The position numbers and the translations under genes were made by a program. This document shows, piece after piece, positions 42,076 through 49,844 of a stretch of 64,000 nt of DNA; position 1 is the first letter of the stretch; each line of letters opens with the position of its first letter. Origin of the DNA: Microbispora hainanensis (GTDB lineage Bacteria > Actinomycetota > Actinomycetes > Streptosporangiales > Streptosporangiaceae); contig NZ_CP108086.1 of the NCBI RefSeq assembly GCF_036186745.1, forward strand, positions 4,092,001-4,156,000, read 5' to 3'. Below the pieces are notes generated by a model, which saw nothing but the letters and a program-made list of their open reading frames with translations, searched no databases and had not been told where the DNA came from.

Positions 42076-44934
42076 TTACGAGGCGTACGCCTCGAACTCG
42101 GAGATCTGGGCGGCCGGCCAGCCGGTGTTCCCGGTGACCGTCACCCGGACATACCGGACGTTGGCGGTGGAGAACGGGATGCTCACTGTGTTGCCCGAGG
42201 CGGGGTCGAACGTGCGGCCTGCCGAGGGGGACAAGGTGGTGTAGTTGGAGCCGTCGGTGCTGCCGAGGATGGACAGGGTTTGGGTGCGGGTGGCCCAGGC
42301 GGAGCTCGGCGGCAGTTTGAGCACTACCCGCTGGATCGGGGTCACCGCGCACAGATCGACGGTGATCGACTGGGGGAAGGCGTTGTTGGCCGACTCCCAG
42401 TAGGTCGAGGTGTCTCCGTCGGTGGCGTTGGCCGGGGCGTACGTCTGGGTGCTGCTGGTCGCCGTGACCGCCTTGCCCCGGGCGAGGTCGCCGCTGCCGG
42501 GAGCGCACGTCGTCGGGGTGGGCGAGGGAGAAGGACTGGGGGAGGCGGACGGCGAGGGGCTCGGGCCGGGGGTGGCGCCGGTGCCGTACACCTCGAAGGC
42601 CGACAGCTGCCCGGCCGGCCAGCCGGTGTTCCCGGTGACCGTTACCCGGACATACCGGACGTTGGCGGTGGAGAACGGGATGCTCACTGTGTTGCCCGAG
42701 GCGGGGTCGAACGTGCGGCCTGCCGAGGGGGACAAGGTGGTGTAGTTGGAGCCGTCGGTGCTGCCGAGGATGGACAGGGTTTGGGTGCGGGTGGCCCAGG
42801 CGGAGCTCGGCGGCAGTTTGAGCACTACCCGCTGGATCGGGGTCACCGCGCACAGATCGACGGTGATCGACTGGGGGAAGGCGTTGTTGGCCGACTCCCA
42901 GTAGGTCGAGGTGTCTCCGTCGGTGGCGTTGGCCGGGGCGTACGTCTGGGTGCTGCTGGTCGCCGTGACCGCCTTGCCCCGGGCGAGGTCGCCGCTGCCG
43001 GGAGCGCACGTCGTCGGGGTGGGCGAGGGAGAAGGACTGGGGGAGGCGGACGGCGAGGGGCTCGGGCTGGGGCCGCTGCCGTCGTAGATGTAGTTGGGCT
43101 CGGGCCACTGGCCGGTGCAGACGGTGGAGCTCAGGCTCCAGCCGGAGTTGCCCGTGCCGTACGCGGGGGCGAACCCGGTGCCGACGCAGTTGTGGATGGC
43201 CACGCCCGCGCCGATGTGGGCCGCGCTCACGTTGGTGAAGGTCGCCTTCGCCGCCGCCTGCGCCTGGATCAGGTACGTCCCGGTGCCGTCCACGTTCACG
43301 TTCGAGAAGTTGACGGTCTGGGTGCTGCCCTCGATGAACTGGATGGCCTCGTAGGAGCTGTCGATGACGTCGGTGTCGGTCACGTTGATCGTGGCGTTGA
43401 CCGGCTCGTTGAGCGCGTCGAACCAGATCGCGCCGACGCCGAAGTTCCAGTTGTAGTCGCTGTTGCCGGCCCGGATCAGGGTGTTGCGGGCGACGCTGAT
43501 CGTGCCGGCGACGGCCGTGCCCTGACCGGAGTTCACCCCGGGATAGCGGTTGGCGACGTGGATGCCGCCGCCGTTGGTGACGGTGTCGCTCACCACGTTG
43601 TCGGTGATCTTTATGTCCCGGCCGCCGTACGTGACGATGTTGTTGGCCAGCACCGGCGCGACCACGGTGTTGTGGGTGAACGCGTTGTTCACGTTGGCGA
43701 TCCGGTCGGGCCACATCGCCAGGCCGTCGTCGCCGCTGTTGCGCACGAAGGTGTTGGTCACCGTCGAGTTGGTGACTCCCGTGTGGAAGTTCACGCCGTC
43801 GGCCGTCTGGTCGAGGATGCGGCTGTTCTTCAGCGTGAAGTTGTCCATCGGGCCGTCCATCCAGGCCCCGACCTTGGTGTGCTGGATCCACAGGTTGTCG
43901 ACGACCGAGTCGGTCATCGCGCCCCCGAGGGCGTTGACCTGGTCATCGTCCACCCGCTCGGTGATGTCACCGATGATCGCGAAGTCCCGCAGGGTGACGT
44001 TGCGGCTCGGCCCGCCCGCCTCGTGCGGCCGGATCGGGCCGGTGTAGCCGCCGCCGCTCACGTACTTGCCGTAGATGCCGACGGCGCGGTTGCGCTGGGT
44101 GGGGTGGCGGCCGGTGAGCACGCTGTACCAGGGCCCGGCGCCGCGCAGCGTGACCCCGTCCACGACCACGTGATCCCACAGGGTGTACGTCCCCTCCGGG
44201 ATGTAGACCTCCTTGCCCTGGGCCTTCCCGGCGTCGACGGCGGCCTGGAAGGCGGCGGTCGAGTCGCTCGTGCCGTTGCGATCGGCGCCGAAGTCGTCGA
44301 CCGACAGCGACCCGGCGGGCCGGGGGATCGCGTCCGGCACGAGCTCGAAGTCGGCGACGTCCACGACGAACCACGGCGCTGTCGAGGTGGAGGCCACCTG
44401 AATCCTGACCTTGGTCCCCGCCGCCAAGGTGGACCCGAACATCGTCCGCGTCTCGTCGTAGAAGTGGTGCGGCTTGTCGCCGGGCGAGTTGCCGAACGGA
44501 TAGCCGCCGTAGAACCAGCCATACCGGGAGGTGAACTGCAGGTCCTTGAGCTTCGTCCCGTTGATCCGCAGATCGACCGGCGCCGTGATGCCCGTTCCGG
44601 CCGCGTTGTCCGGCACGCTGTAGCGCACCGTCATCGCGTTGGCGGGCTTGGGCAGGGTGAACTCGACGTACTCTCCCGGCGCGTCGAGCCGTACGGCCCG
44701 GCGGCCCGACGCCTCGGACGGCAGGTGGGTGTAGACGCGGTCCGGGCCGATCTGCTCGCCGTTGGTCGCGGCGGCCTCGGCCTCGATCTCCGTGAACGGC
44801 ACGGTCGCGCCTCTTCCCGGGATGGAGAAGGGCGACGGCGAGGTCGCGGCCGACGAGGTGCCGGGGAACGCCACCACGGTCCCCACGGCGATCAGCGCCC
44901 CCGCCACCGCGACGGCGGCTCCGGATCTTCTCAT
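42076..44934 (-). CDS. Secreted GH87-type alpha-1,3-glucanase with two F5/8C (discoidin) domains
   Basis: This 952-aa secreted enzyme has a signal peptide (1-35), a CBM6/35-like module (about 45-190; FTEIEAEAAATNGEQIGPDR), a parallel beta-helix GH87 catalytic domain (about 200-620), a Pro/Ser linker, and two near-identical F5/8C carbohydrate-binding domains (about 641-785 and 808-952). Catalytic Asp candidates are D379 (ADGVNFHTG) and D402-D403 (NSGDDGLAMW), with the n, n+23, n+24 spacing I recall for characterised GH87 enzymes. GH87 enzymes cut alpha-1,3-glucan (mutan, fungal pseudonigeran) to nigero-oligosaccharides. AAGGAAG precedes ATG 44934. A second GH87 is at 52429. The duplicated domain probably raises affinity for insoluble glucan. 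Confidence 0.88.
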   Translation of the reverse strand: MRRSGAAVAVAGALIAVGTVVAFPGTSSAATSPSPFSIPGRGATVPFTEIEAEAAATNGEQIGPDRVYTHLPSEASGRRAVRLDAPGEYVEFTLPKPANAMTVRYSVPDNAAGTGITAPVDLRINGTKLKDLQFTSRYGWFYGGYPFGNSPGDKPHHFYDETRTMFGSTLAAGTKVRIQVASTSTAPWFVVDVADFELVPDAIPRPAGSLSVDDFGADRNGTSDSTAAFQAAVDAGKAQGKEVYIPEGTYTLWDHVVVDGVTLRGAGPWYSVLTGRHPTQRNRAVGIYGKYVSGGGYTGPIRPHEAGGPSRNVTLRDFAIIGDITERVDDDQVNALGGAMTDSVVDNLWIQHTKVGAWMDGPMDNFTLKNSRILDQTADGVNFHTGVTNSTVTNTFVRNSGDDGLAMWPDRIANVNNAFTHNTVVAPVLANNIVTYGGRDIKITDNVVSDTVTNGGGIHVANRYPGVNSGQGTAVAGTISVARNTLIRAGNSDYNWNFGVGAIWFDALNEPVNATINVTDTDVIDSSYEAIQFIEGSTQTVNFSNVNVDGTGTYLIQAQAAAKATFTNVSAAHIGAGVAIHNCVGTGFAPAYGTGNSGWSLSSTVCTGQWPEPNYIYDGSGPSPSPSPSASPSPSPSPTPTTCAPGSGDLARGKAVTATSSTQTYAPANATDGDTSTYWESANNAFPQSITVDLCAVTPIQRVVLKLPPSSAWATRTQTLSILGSTDGSNYTTLSPSAGRTFDPASGNTVSIPFSTANVRYVRVTVTGNTGWPAGQLSAFEVYGTGATPGPSPSPSASPSPSPSPTPTTCAPGSGDLARGKAVTATSSTQTYAPANATDGDTSTYWESANNAFPQSITVDLCAVTPIQRVVLKLPPSSAWATRTQTLSILGSTDGSNYTTLSPSAGRTFDPASGNTVSIPFSTANVRYVRVTVTGNTGWPAAQISEFEAYAS
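42111..43067 (-). repeat. Recent tandem duplication, period 501 bp, inside GH87-1
   Basis: Copy 1 (42111-42566) and copy 2 (42612-43067) are almost identical at DNA level over 456 bp, including synonymous positions, with the same offset of 501 bp throughout (167 codons). Each encodes one F5/8C domain plus the Pro/Ser linker. The near-absence of synonymous differences points to a recent duplication or ongoing gene conversion. Confidence 0.9.
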
Positions 44935-45018
44935 GAGCTTCCTTTCCCGCATGCGAGACCCGGGAGATGCGGCGTGGACGCTGGACCGCCACACCTCCGA
45001 AGAAGGTGAGTGGCCCAC

Positions 45019-45068
45019 ACGATAAGTTGACGAACATCCAACTGCAATATTGCGACGAGAATTCGCAA
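45019..45068 (-). promoter_or_regulatory. GH87-1 promoter with two LacI-like dyads
   Basis: On the minus strand TTGCAG (45047-45042), 17-bp spacer and TATCGT (45024-45019) form a promoter for GH87-1. The palindrome GCAATATTGC (45044-45053) overlaps the -35, and TTGCGA-N7-TCGCAA (45050-45068) lies just upstream. Both are plausible operators for the adjacent LacI paralogues. The remaining 44935-45279 gap shows no gene. Confidence 0.65.
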
Positions 45069-45245
45069 GATGACATGCGCGTTACGTCATCACATCTCCC
45101 CAGCACTCGGGCCCCTGGAACGCTCCCCATATCACCCCGAGGATCGCCGGACTCGTCCCGTGCCGATCACGTCAGCGGCGGGAGCCCCGCGGTCGCAAGA
45201 CGGTGGCCTGACCTGCTGATCCTCCGCGCATGCGCAAGTGGATGA

Positions 45246-45279
45246 AAATGTTTGCGCGCGCTGTCGTATAGTTGCGTCC
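45246..45279 (+). promoter_or_regulatory. Leaderless promoter region of LacI-2
   Basis: TATAGT (45267-45272) ends 7 nt before the ATG at 45280 and no SD exists. A good -35 is not evident at 16-18 bp (gaaaatg region). GCGCAA (45233-45238) and TTGCGC (45252-45257 region) form an inverted pair flanking this stretch and may be an operator. Confidence 0.55.
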
Positions 45280-46290
45280 ATGACACGACGGCTTGCGGAA
45301 GTGGCCAAGAAGGTGGGCGTGAGCGAGGCGACGGTGAGTCGCGTCCTCAACGGCAAGCCGGGAGTCTCCGACGCCACCAGAGAGGCCGTGCTCACCGCGC
45401 TCGACGTGCTGGGATACGAACGCCCCACCCAGCTGCGCGGCGACCGAGGCCGGCTCGTCGGCCTGGTCCTCCCGGAACTGCAGAACCCGATCTTCCCGGC
45501 GTTCGCCGAGGTCGTCGGAGGCGCGCTGGCCCAGCAGGGGTTCACGTCCGTCCTGTGCACCCGGACCGTGGGCGGCGTCTCCGAGTCCGACTACGTCGAC
45601 CTGCTCCTCCAGCAGCACGTCTCGGGCATGGTCTTCGCCGGCGGCCTGTACGCCCAGGGGGACGCCTCCCACAGCCACTACCGCAGGGTCCTCGACCGCA
45701 AGCTGCCGACCGTGCTGGTCAACGCGGCGGTCGAGCATCTCGGGTTTCCGCAGGTCTCGTGCGACGACGTCGCCGCCGCCGAGATCGCGCTCGCCCACCT
45801 CATGGCGCTCGGGCACCGCCAGGTCGCGATGCTGCTCGGCCCGCCCGACCACGTGCCGTCCCAGCGCAAGCTCGCCGCGTTCCGCGCGTACGCCTCCGCC
45901 AACGGCCTGGAACTCGGCCCCGACCACGTCGAGCACACGATGTTCTCGCTGGAAGGCGGCCACGCCGCCGCCGCGCGCATGGTCGCCGCGGGCGTGACCG
46001 GCATCATCTGCGCCAGCGACGTGCTCGCCCTCGGCGCCATCAGGGCGGCCCGCCGGGCGGGACTGTCGGTGCCCGAAGACGTCTCCGTCATCGGCTACGA
46101 CGACTCCGCGCTGATGAACTGCGTGGACCCGCCCCTGACCACCGTCCGCCAGCCCATCGACGCCATGGGCCGGGCCGCCGTCGAGCTGCTCGTCGCCCAG
46201 ATCGACGCGGCCGTGGTGCCCGGCGACGAGCTGCTCTTCGAGCCCGAACTCGTCGTCCGCGCCTCCACCGCCCCCGCCCCCCGCCCCTGA
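45280..46290 (+). CDS. LacI-family transcriptional regulator (paralogue 2)
   Basis: This 336-aa LacI/GalR regulator is nearly a copy of LacI-1: RLAEVAKKVGVSEATVSRVL, YERPTQLRGDRGRLVGLVLP, DVSVIGYDDSALMNCVDPPL, TTVRQPIDAMGRAAVELLVA. The sensor domain includes an extra segment (AYASANGLELGPDHVEHTMF) absent from LacI-1. It is divergent from GH87-1 across 345 bp and 1.06 kb upstream of the sugar ABC operon, so it probably controls both. The leaderless -10 TATAGT is 7 nt upstream of the ATG. The two paralogues lie in direct orientation on either side of GH87-1. Confidence 0.93.
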   Translation: MTRRLAEVAKKVGVSEATVSRVLNGKPGVSDATREAVLTALDVLGYERPTQLRGDRGRLVGLVLPELQNPIFPAFAEVVGGALAQQGFTSVLCTRTVGGVSESDYVDLLLQQHVSGMVFAGGLYAQGDASHSHYRRVLDRKLPTVLVNAAVEHLGFPQVSCDDVAAAEIALAHLMALGHRQVAMLLGPPDHVPSQRKLAAFRAYASANGLELGPDHVEHTMFSLEGGHAAAARMVAAGVTGIICASDVLALGAIRAARRAGLSVPEDVSVIGYDDSALMNCVDPPLTTVRQPIDAMGRAAVELLVAQIDAAVVPGDELLFEPELVVRASTAPAPRP

Positions 46291-46309
46291 GCCCGGCCGC
46301 ACAGGCTTG

Positions 46310-46520
46310 GCCACAGGTCAGCGTGGGGAACCTTGGCCATGCCGTTCAGCGCATGGACCTTGGGCGTGCTGGTCAGGGCGATGAACCTTGGTGGGGTCGG
46401 ATATCGCATGGACCCTGGGCGTGCTGGTCAGCATGGGGGACCTTGGCGGTGCTGTTCAGCGTGCTGGATGTTGGCGGTGCCGGCCAGCGCATGGACCTTG
46501 GGCAAGTCGGTCACTGCGCC
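46310..46520. repeat. Degenerate 27-28-bp tandem repeat, about seven copies
   Basis: The word cttgggcgtgctggtcagcg and relatives (catggaccttggg, ggtcagcgcatggacctt) recur with a period of 27-28 bp directly after the LacI-2 stop. Copies differ by several bases. A reading frame through them gives a 9-residue periodic peptide but has no start signal or codon bias, so I regard it as non-coding. Confidence 0.7.
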
Positions 46521-46660
46521 GGAAGGAACCTCCGGTCCTCGCGAAACCCGCTCCGCTGGGCCTTCGCTGCGGTCCTCGCTCCCTTCCGCTCCGCTCCCTC
46601 CACCCCGGTGCTCTGGCAGCGTGGTGGGGTTCCCCGGCACATCGATGATGACGCGGAGCG
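46521..46660. other. Intergenic G/C-rich stretch, no gene seen
   Basis: The stretch contains small palindromic words such as tccgctccgctccc and no coding signature. It links the 27-bp repeat array to the right arm of the inverted repeat. Confidence 0.4.
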
Positions 46661-46788
46661 CGGGGGCGGGCGGGTGCGGAGGCCGGCGTAAGACCGTGCC
46701 CTGTACCACCGCGCCCGCGATGGCCGCTCCCGAGGCTCACCAGACCGCAACTATCACGGCCGGCCGGAGCACCCGCCCGCCCGTGAGC
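46661..46788. repeat. Right arm of the perfect 128-bp inverted repeat
   Basis: Exact reverse complement of 40332-40459 as compared base by base. It is followed immediately by the tandem 67-bp units, of which one inverted copy also borders the left arm. Confidence 0.85.
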
Positions 46789-47035
46789 GGCGGTGGAGCG
46801 ATGTGGTCGAGCACAGGGTGGGTGGAGCAACGGGTAGAGCAAAGCCTGGCCATGAGCGGTGGAAGCAATGTGGTTGGGCAAAGGATGAGTTGGAGCAACG
46901 GGTAGAGCAAAGCCTGGCCATGAGCGGTGGGAGCGATGTGGTCGAGCACAGGGTGGGTGGAGCAACGGGTGGGGCGAAGCCCGCCCGTGAGTGCGCCCGT
47001 GAGTGGTGGAGCGACGGGTAGAGCAAAGCCTGCCC
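46789..47035. repeat. Tandem array of about 3.5 units of 67 bp
   Basis: The unit contains gagcgatgtggtcgagcaca and gtggagcaacgggtagagca, followed by aagcctggccatgagcggtg. Units start near 46787, 46853, 46920 and 46985, the last being partial. Units differ by a few substitutions (for example gtcgagcacagggtgggt versus gttgggcaaaggatgagt). There are no unique spacers, so it is not a CRISPR array. The region 47036-47200 after it shows a further 20-bp repeat (gccgtacaagccg twice) and no gene. Confidence 0.75.
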
Positions 47036-47233
47036 ACGAGCCTCAAGGAACCAACCAGGCTCGCGAGCACAACCAGCCGTACAAGCCGTGAGCACGACCA
47101 GCCGTACAAGCCGGGTCTAGCCTCACGAGCATGCTCGTGAACGCGCTTGCGGCCGTCGTGCCAGCTTGCCGATCATGGCCTGCCAGTTGCAGAGCGATCA
47201 CTGTCACTTTTTTGCACAGTTAATGACGAACTA

Positions 47234-47262
47234 TTGCTCACTCCTGCATGCCTCTGTATGTT
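47234..47262 (+). promoter_or_regulatory. Promoter of the sugar ABC operon
   Basis: TTGCTC (47234-47239), 17-bp spacer, TATGTT (47257-47262), about 90 bp before the start of the binding-protein gene. The sequence around it (47205-47290) is AT-rich for this genome and includes tctcgcaaccgagcgg, which resembles gcttgcaaccgtg upstream of LacI-1. Confidence 0.55.
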
Positions 47263-47352
47263 TCTCGCAACCGAGCGGATCGGGGCGCTCCAGTCGGCCC
47301 CGAGCCGTGTGCTTCGACGGGTCGTGGTGCGCGGTTCCAGAAGGGAACGAGG

Positions 47353-48732
47353 ATGAAATCCCACAAGCTCTCGATACTGCTGGTCTCGGGACTTGCCATT
47401 GCAGCGGCCGCGGCGTGCGGCACCGACGACAGCGGTAGCGGTGGCGACAAGGCGAGTGCGGCGCCGGGCAACGCCGGGCCGGTGTCGATCAGCGTCAACT
47501 GCGAGCCGCCGAAGACGAACAAGGCGGAGCGGGCGACCTTCGAGGAGGACCTTGCGGCCTTCCAGCAGCAGAACCCCAACATCAAGATCTCGAAGGTCAC
47601 CGACGCCTTCCCCTGCTACGACCCGCGCACGTTCGAGCCCAAGCTGGCCAGCGGTGACCTGGAGACGGTCTTCTACGTCAACTTCCCCAACGTGGCCCGT
47701 CTGATCGAAAGCGGCCAGGCCGCCGACATCACGCCGTACGTCAACGAGATCAAGACGTTCCAGGACTACAACAACTCGATCGACCTGTTCAAGAAGGACG
47801 GCAAGATCTACGGCCTGCCGACCGACGGCTACGGCATGGGCCTCGTCTACAACAAGGAGGTCTTCACCAAGGCCGGGCTCGACCCGAACAACCCGCCCAA
47901 GACCTGGGCCGAGGTGCAGGCCGCCGCGAAGAAGATCGCCGGGCTCGGTCCCGGTTACGTCGGGTACGGCGAGTACAGCGGCAACAACGTCGGCGGCTGG
48001 CACTTCACCGCCTCCCTCTACGGCCGGGGCGGGTCGGTCCTCACCGACGACGGCAAGAAGGCCGCCTTCAACACCCCCGAGGGCAAGGCCGTGCTGGAGA
48101 ACCTCCACCAGATGCGGTGGGTCGACAACAGCATGGGCTCCCAGCTCTACATCGACTGGCCGGCCCTGATGAAGGCCATGGCCGGCGGCAAGATGGGCAT
48201 GATGCTGGGCGCGCCCGACGTGCTCATCTCGCTGCGCAACGACTTCGGCGGCAAGTTCGAGAACTACGCCATCACCGCGCAGCCGGAGGCGAAGGCGCTG
48301 TTCAACGGCGGCGCCGGCTACATGATCAACCCGAAGGCCACCCCTGAGCAGATCAAGGCCGGCCTCAAGTGGATCGAGTACAAGTTCCTCACCCCCGGTA
48401 AGGGCCAGTTCGACTACGTGCGGGCCAAGGGCGCGAACCTGACCGTCGGCCAGCCGTACCCGGACCTGTACCGCCCGGACACCGAGTCCGGCAAGGCCGT
48501 GAACGACCTGCGCCAGCAGAACGCGAACATCGACGCTTCCCAGTTCGCCGGCTGGGTTGAGGGCTCCAAGGGCATCCCGCCCAAGGCCGAGCCCGGGCCG
48601 TACGCGCAGGAGATCTACAAGATCCTCGACACCCCGATGTCGGCCGTGCTGACCCGCAAGGACGCGAACATCGACCAGCTTCTGTCCGATGCCGAGTCGA
48701 AGGTCAACTCCCTGCTGGCCTCGAAGAGCTGA
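47353..48732 (+). CDS. ABC transporter sugar-binding lipoprotein
   Basis: This 459-aa family 1 solute-binding protein has a lipoprotein signal ending AIAAAAACG (Cys 22 as acylation site) followed by a Ser/Gly/Asp linker. Typical segments are EEDLAAFQQQNPNIKISKVT, LIESGQAADITPYVNEI, DGKIYGLPTDGYGMGLVYNK, FTKAGLDPNNPPKTWAEVQA and NGGAGYMINPKATPEQIKA. It captures an oligosaccharide, here most likely a nigero- or other alpha-glucan oligosaccharide judged by the flanking GH87 and GH13 genes (inference). AAGGGA lies six bases upstream of the ATG. It is the first gene of a five-gene operon. Confidence 0.94.
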   Translation: MKSHKLSILLVSGLAIAAAAACGTDDSGSGGDKASAAPGNAGPVSISVNCEPPKTNKAERATFEEDLAAFQQQNPNIKISKVTDAFPCYDPRTFEPKLASGDLETVFYVNFPNVARLIESGQAADITPYVNEIKTFQDYNNSIDLFKKDGKIYGLPTDGYGMGLVYNKEVFTKAGLDPNNPPKTWAEVQAAAKKIAGLGPGYVGYGEYSGNNVGGWHFTASLYGRGGSVLTDDGKKAAFNTPEGKAVLENLHQMRWVDNSMGSQLYIDWPALMKAMAGGKMGMMLGAPDVLISLRNDFGGKFENYAITAQPEAKALFNGGAGYMINPKATPEQIKAGLKWIEYKFLTPGKGQFDYVRAKGANLTVGQPYPDLYRPDTESGKAVNDLRQQNANIDASQFAGWVEGSKGIPPKAEPGPYAQEIYKILDTPMSAVLTRKDANIDQLLSDAESKVNSLLASKS

Positions 48733-48757
48733 CGCCCTGATGATCCGGGCCTAGGGA

Positions 48758-48876
48758 GTGGCTGACAAACGCCGCCCGTCGCGAGCCTGGGCCACGCGCA
48801 GCAGGGCCATGATTTGTCAGCCACGACCTAAACCCCGGGGCGCCGCCCGCCGCCGTACGTGTGCGGCCGGCGCCCC
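48758..48876 (+). terminator. Two hairpins between the binding-protein and permease genes
   Basis: A perfect 12-bp stem GTGGCTGACAAA (48758-48769) with its complement (48813-48824) encloses 43 nt. A second stem GGGGCGCCG (48837-48845) pairs with CGGCGCCCC (48868-48876). Such structures between the binding-protein and permease genes usually stabilise the upstream message or attenuate downstream transcription, giving more binding protein than permease. Confidence 0.7.
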
Positions 48877-48906
48877 GGCAATCACGTCGAGATCGGATTC
48901 ACAACG

Positions 48907-49833
48907 ATGACCACAGCGAGCATTCCGGCAGCGGGCGGCAGGCGGCAGCGGCAGCCGACGAAACTACGGCGCGCCGTGCGGCGCAACGTGACCGCCTACG
49001 GCTTCCTGTGCGGCGCTCTGATCTGTTTCGCGTTCTTCTCCTGGTATCCGATGATCCGGGAGGTCATCCTCAGCTTCCAGAAGACCAACTTCGTGGACCC
49101 GCCCAAGTGGGTGGGGCTGGAGAACTTCCGCACCGTCGTCAGCGACCCGGCCTTCGGGCCGGCCTGGCTCAACACCGCGCTGTTCACGGTGCTCGCCCTG
49201 CTGTGCGGCTACGGGATCCCCTTCGTCACGGCGATCGTCCTCAACGAGCTGCGGCACGCACGCGCCTACCTGCGCTTCGTGGTCTACCTGCCGGTCATGC
49301 TGCCGCCCGCGGTGAGCGTGCTGCTGTTCCAGTGGTTCTACAACCCCGACTACGGGCTGTTCAACCAGGTCCTGGGCCTGGTGCACCTGCCCGGCCTGCA
49401 GTGGCTCAACTCGACGAGCACCGCGCTGATCTCGCTGGTCATCGTCTCCACCTGGATGAACATGGGCAGCGGCACGCTCATCTATCTCGCCGCCCTGCAG
49501 ACGATCCCGAGCGAGCTGTACGAGGCCGCGGAACTCGACGGCGCCGGCCTGTTCAAGCGGATCTGGCACGTCACGATCCCGCAGACCAAGCTCATCCTGC
49601 TGGTGATGCTGCTGCTCCAGATCGTGGCGACCATGCAGGTGTTCATCGAGCCCTACCTGCTCACCGGCGGCGGCCCGGAGAACGCCACGGTCAGCGTCGT
49701 CTACCTCATGTACCAGTACGCCTTCAACTTCGGCAATCTCAACGCGGGCAACGCGCTCGGCCTGATGCTCATGATCGTGCTCATGGTGTTCTCCGCTATC
49801 TACCTGCGCGTCTCGCGCGACAACACGGTGTGA
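48907..49833 (+). CDS. ABC sugar permease, MalF-type
   Basis: This 308-aa permease has six membrane helices starting at VTAYGFLCGALICFAFF and the EAA cytoplasmic loop ELYEAAELDGAGLFKRIWHV (with IP following) that docks on the ATPase. The beginning FFSWYPMIREVILSFQKTNF is typical of MalF/UgpA-type subunits. ATG 48907 was chosen because homology starts shortly after and the earlier in-frame ATG is inside the intergenic hairpin. The SD (GATCGGA) is weak. It works with the downstream MalG-type permease. No ATP-binding subunit is encoded in the operon; actinobacteria often use one shared MsiK ATPase. Confidence 0.94.
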   Translation: MTTASIPAAGGRRQRQPTKLRRAVRRNVTAYGFLCGALICFAFFSWYPMIREVILSFQKTNFVDPPKWVGLENFRTVVSDPAFGPAWLNTALFTVLALLCGYGIPFVTAIVLNELRHARAYLRFVVYLPVMLPPAVSVLLFQWFYNPDYGLFNQVLGLVHLPGLQWLNSTSTALISLVIVSTWMNMGSGTLIYLAALQTIPSELYEAAELDGAGLFKRIWHVTIPQTKLILLVMLLLQIVATMQVFIEPYLLTGGGPENATVSVVYLMYQYAFNFGNLNAGNALGLMLMIVLMVFSAIYLRVSRDNTV

Positions 49834-49844
49834 GGGGAGCGACC

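Noticed and set aside
42013-45009. A 998-codon open frame antisense to the GH87-1 gene
   Set aside because: It shows no family motif, carries an internal 167-codon repeat simply mirroring the duplicated discoidin DNA, and the opposite strand encodes a recognisable secreted enzyme with an SD.
46310-46690. A 479-codon frame overlapping LacI-2 and running into the repeat array
   Set aside because: It is out of frame with the LacI gene, has Arg/Ala-rich shadow composition, and its last part only reflects the 27-bp repeats.
46789-47035. CRISPR array
   Set aside because: Repeats follow each other directly with a 67-bp period and no unique spacers; no cas genes are nearby.
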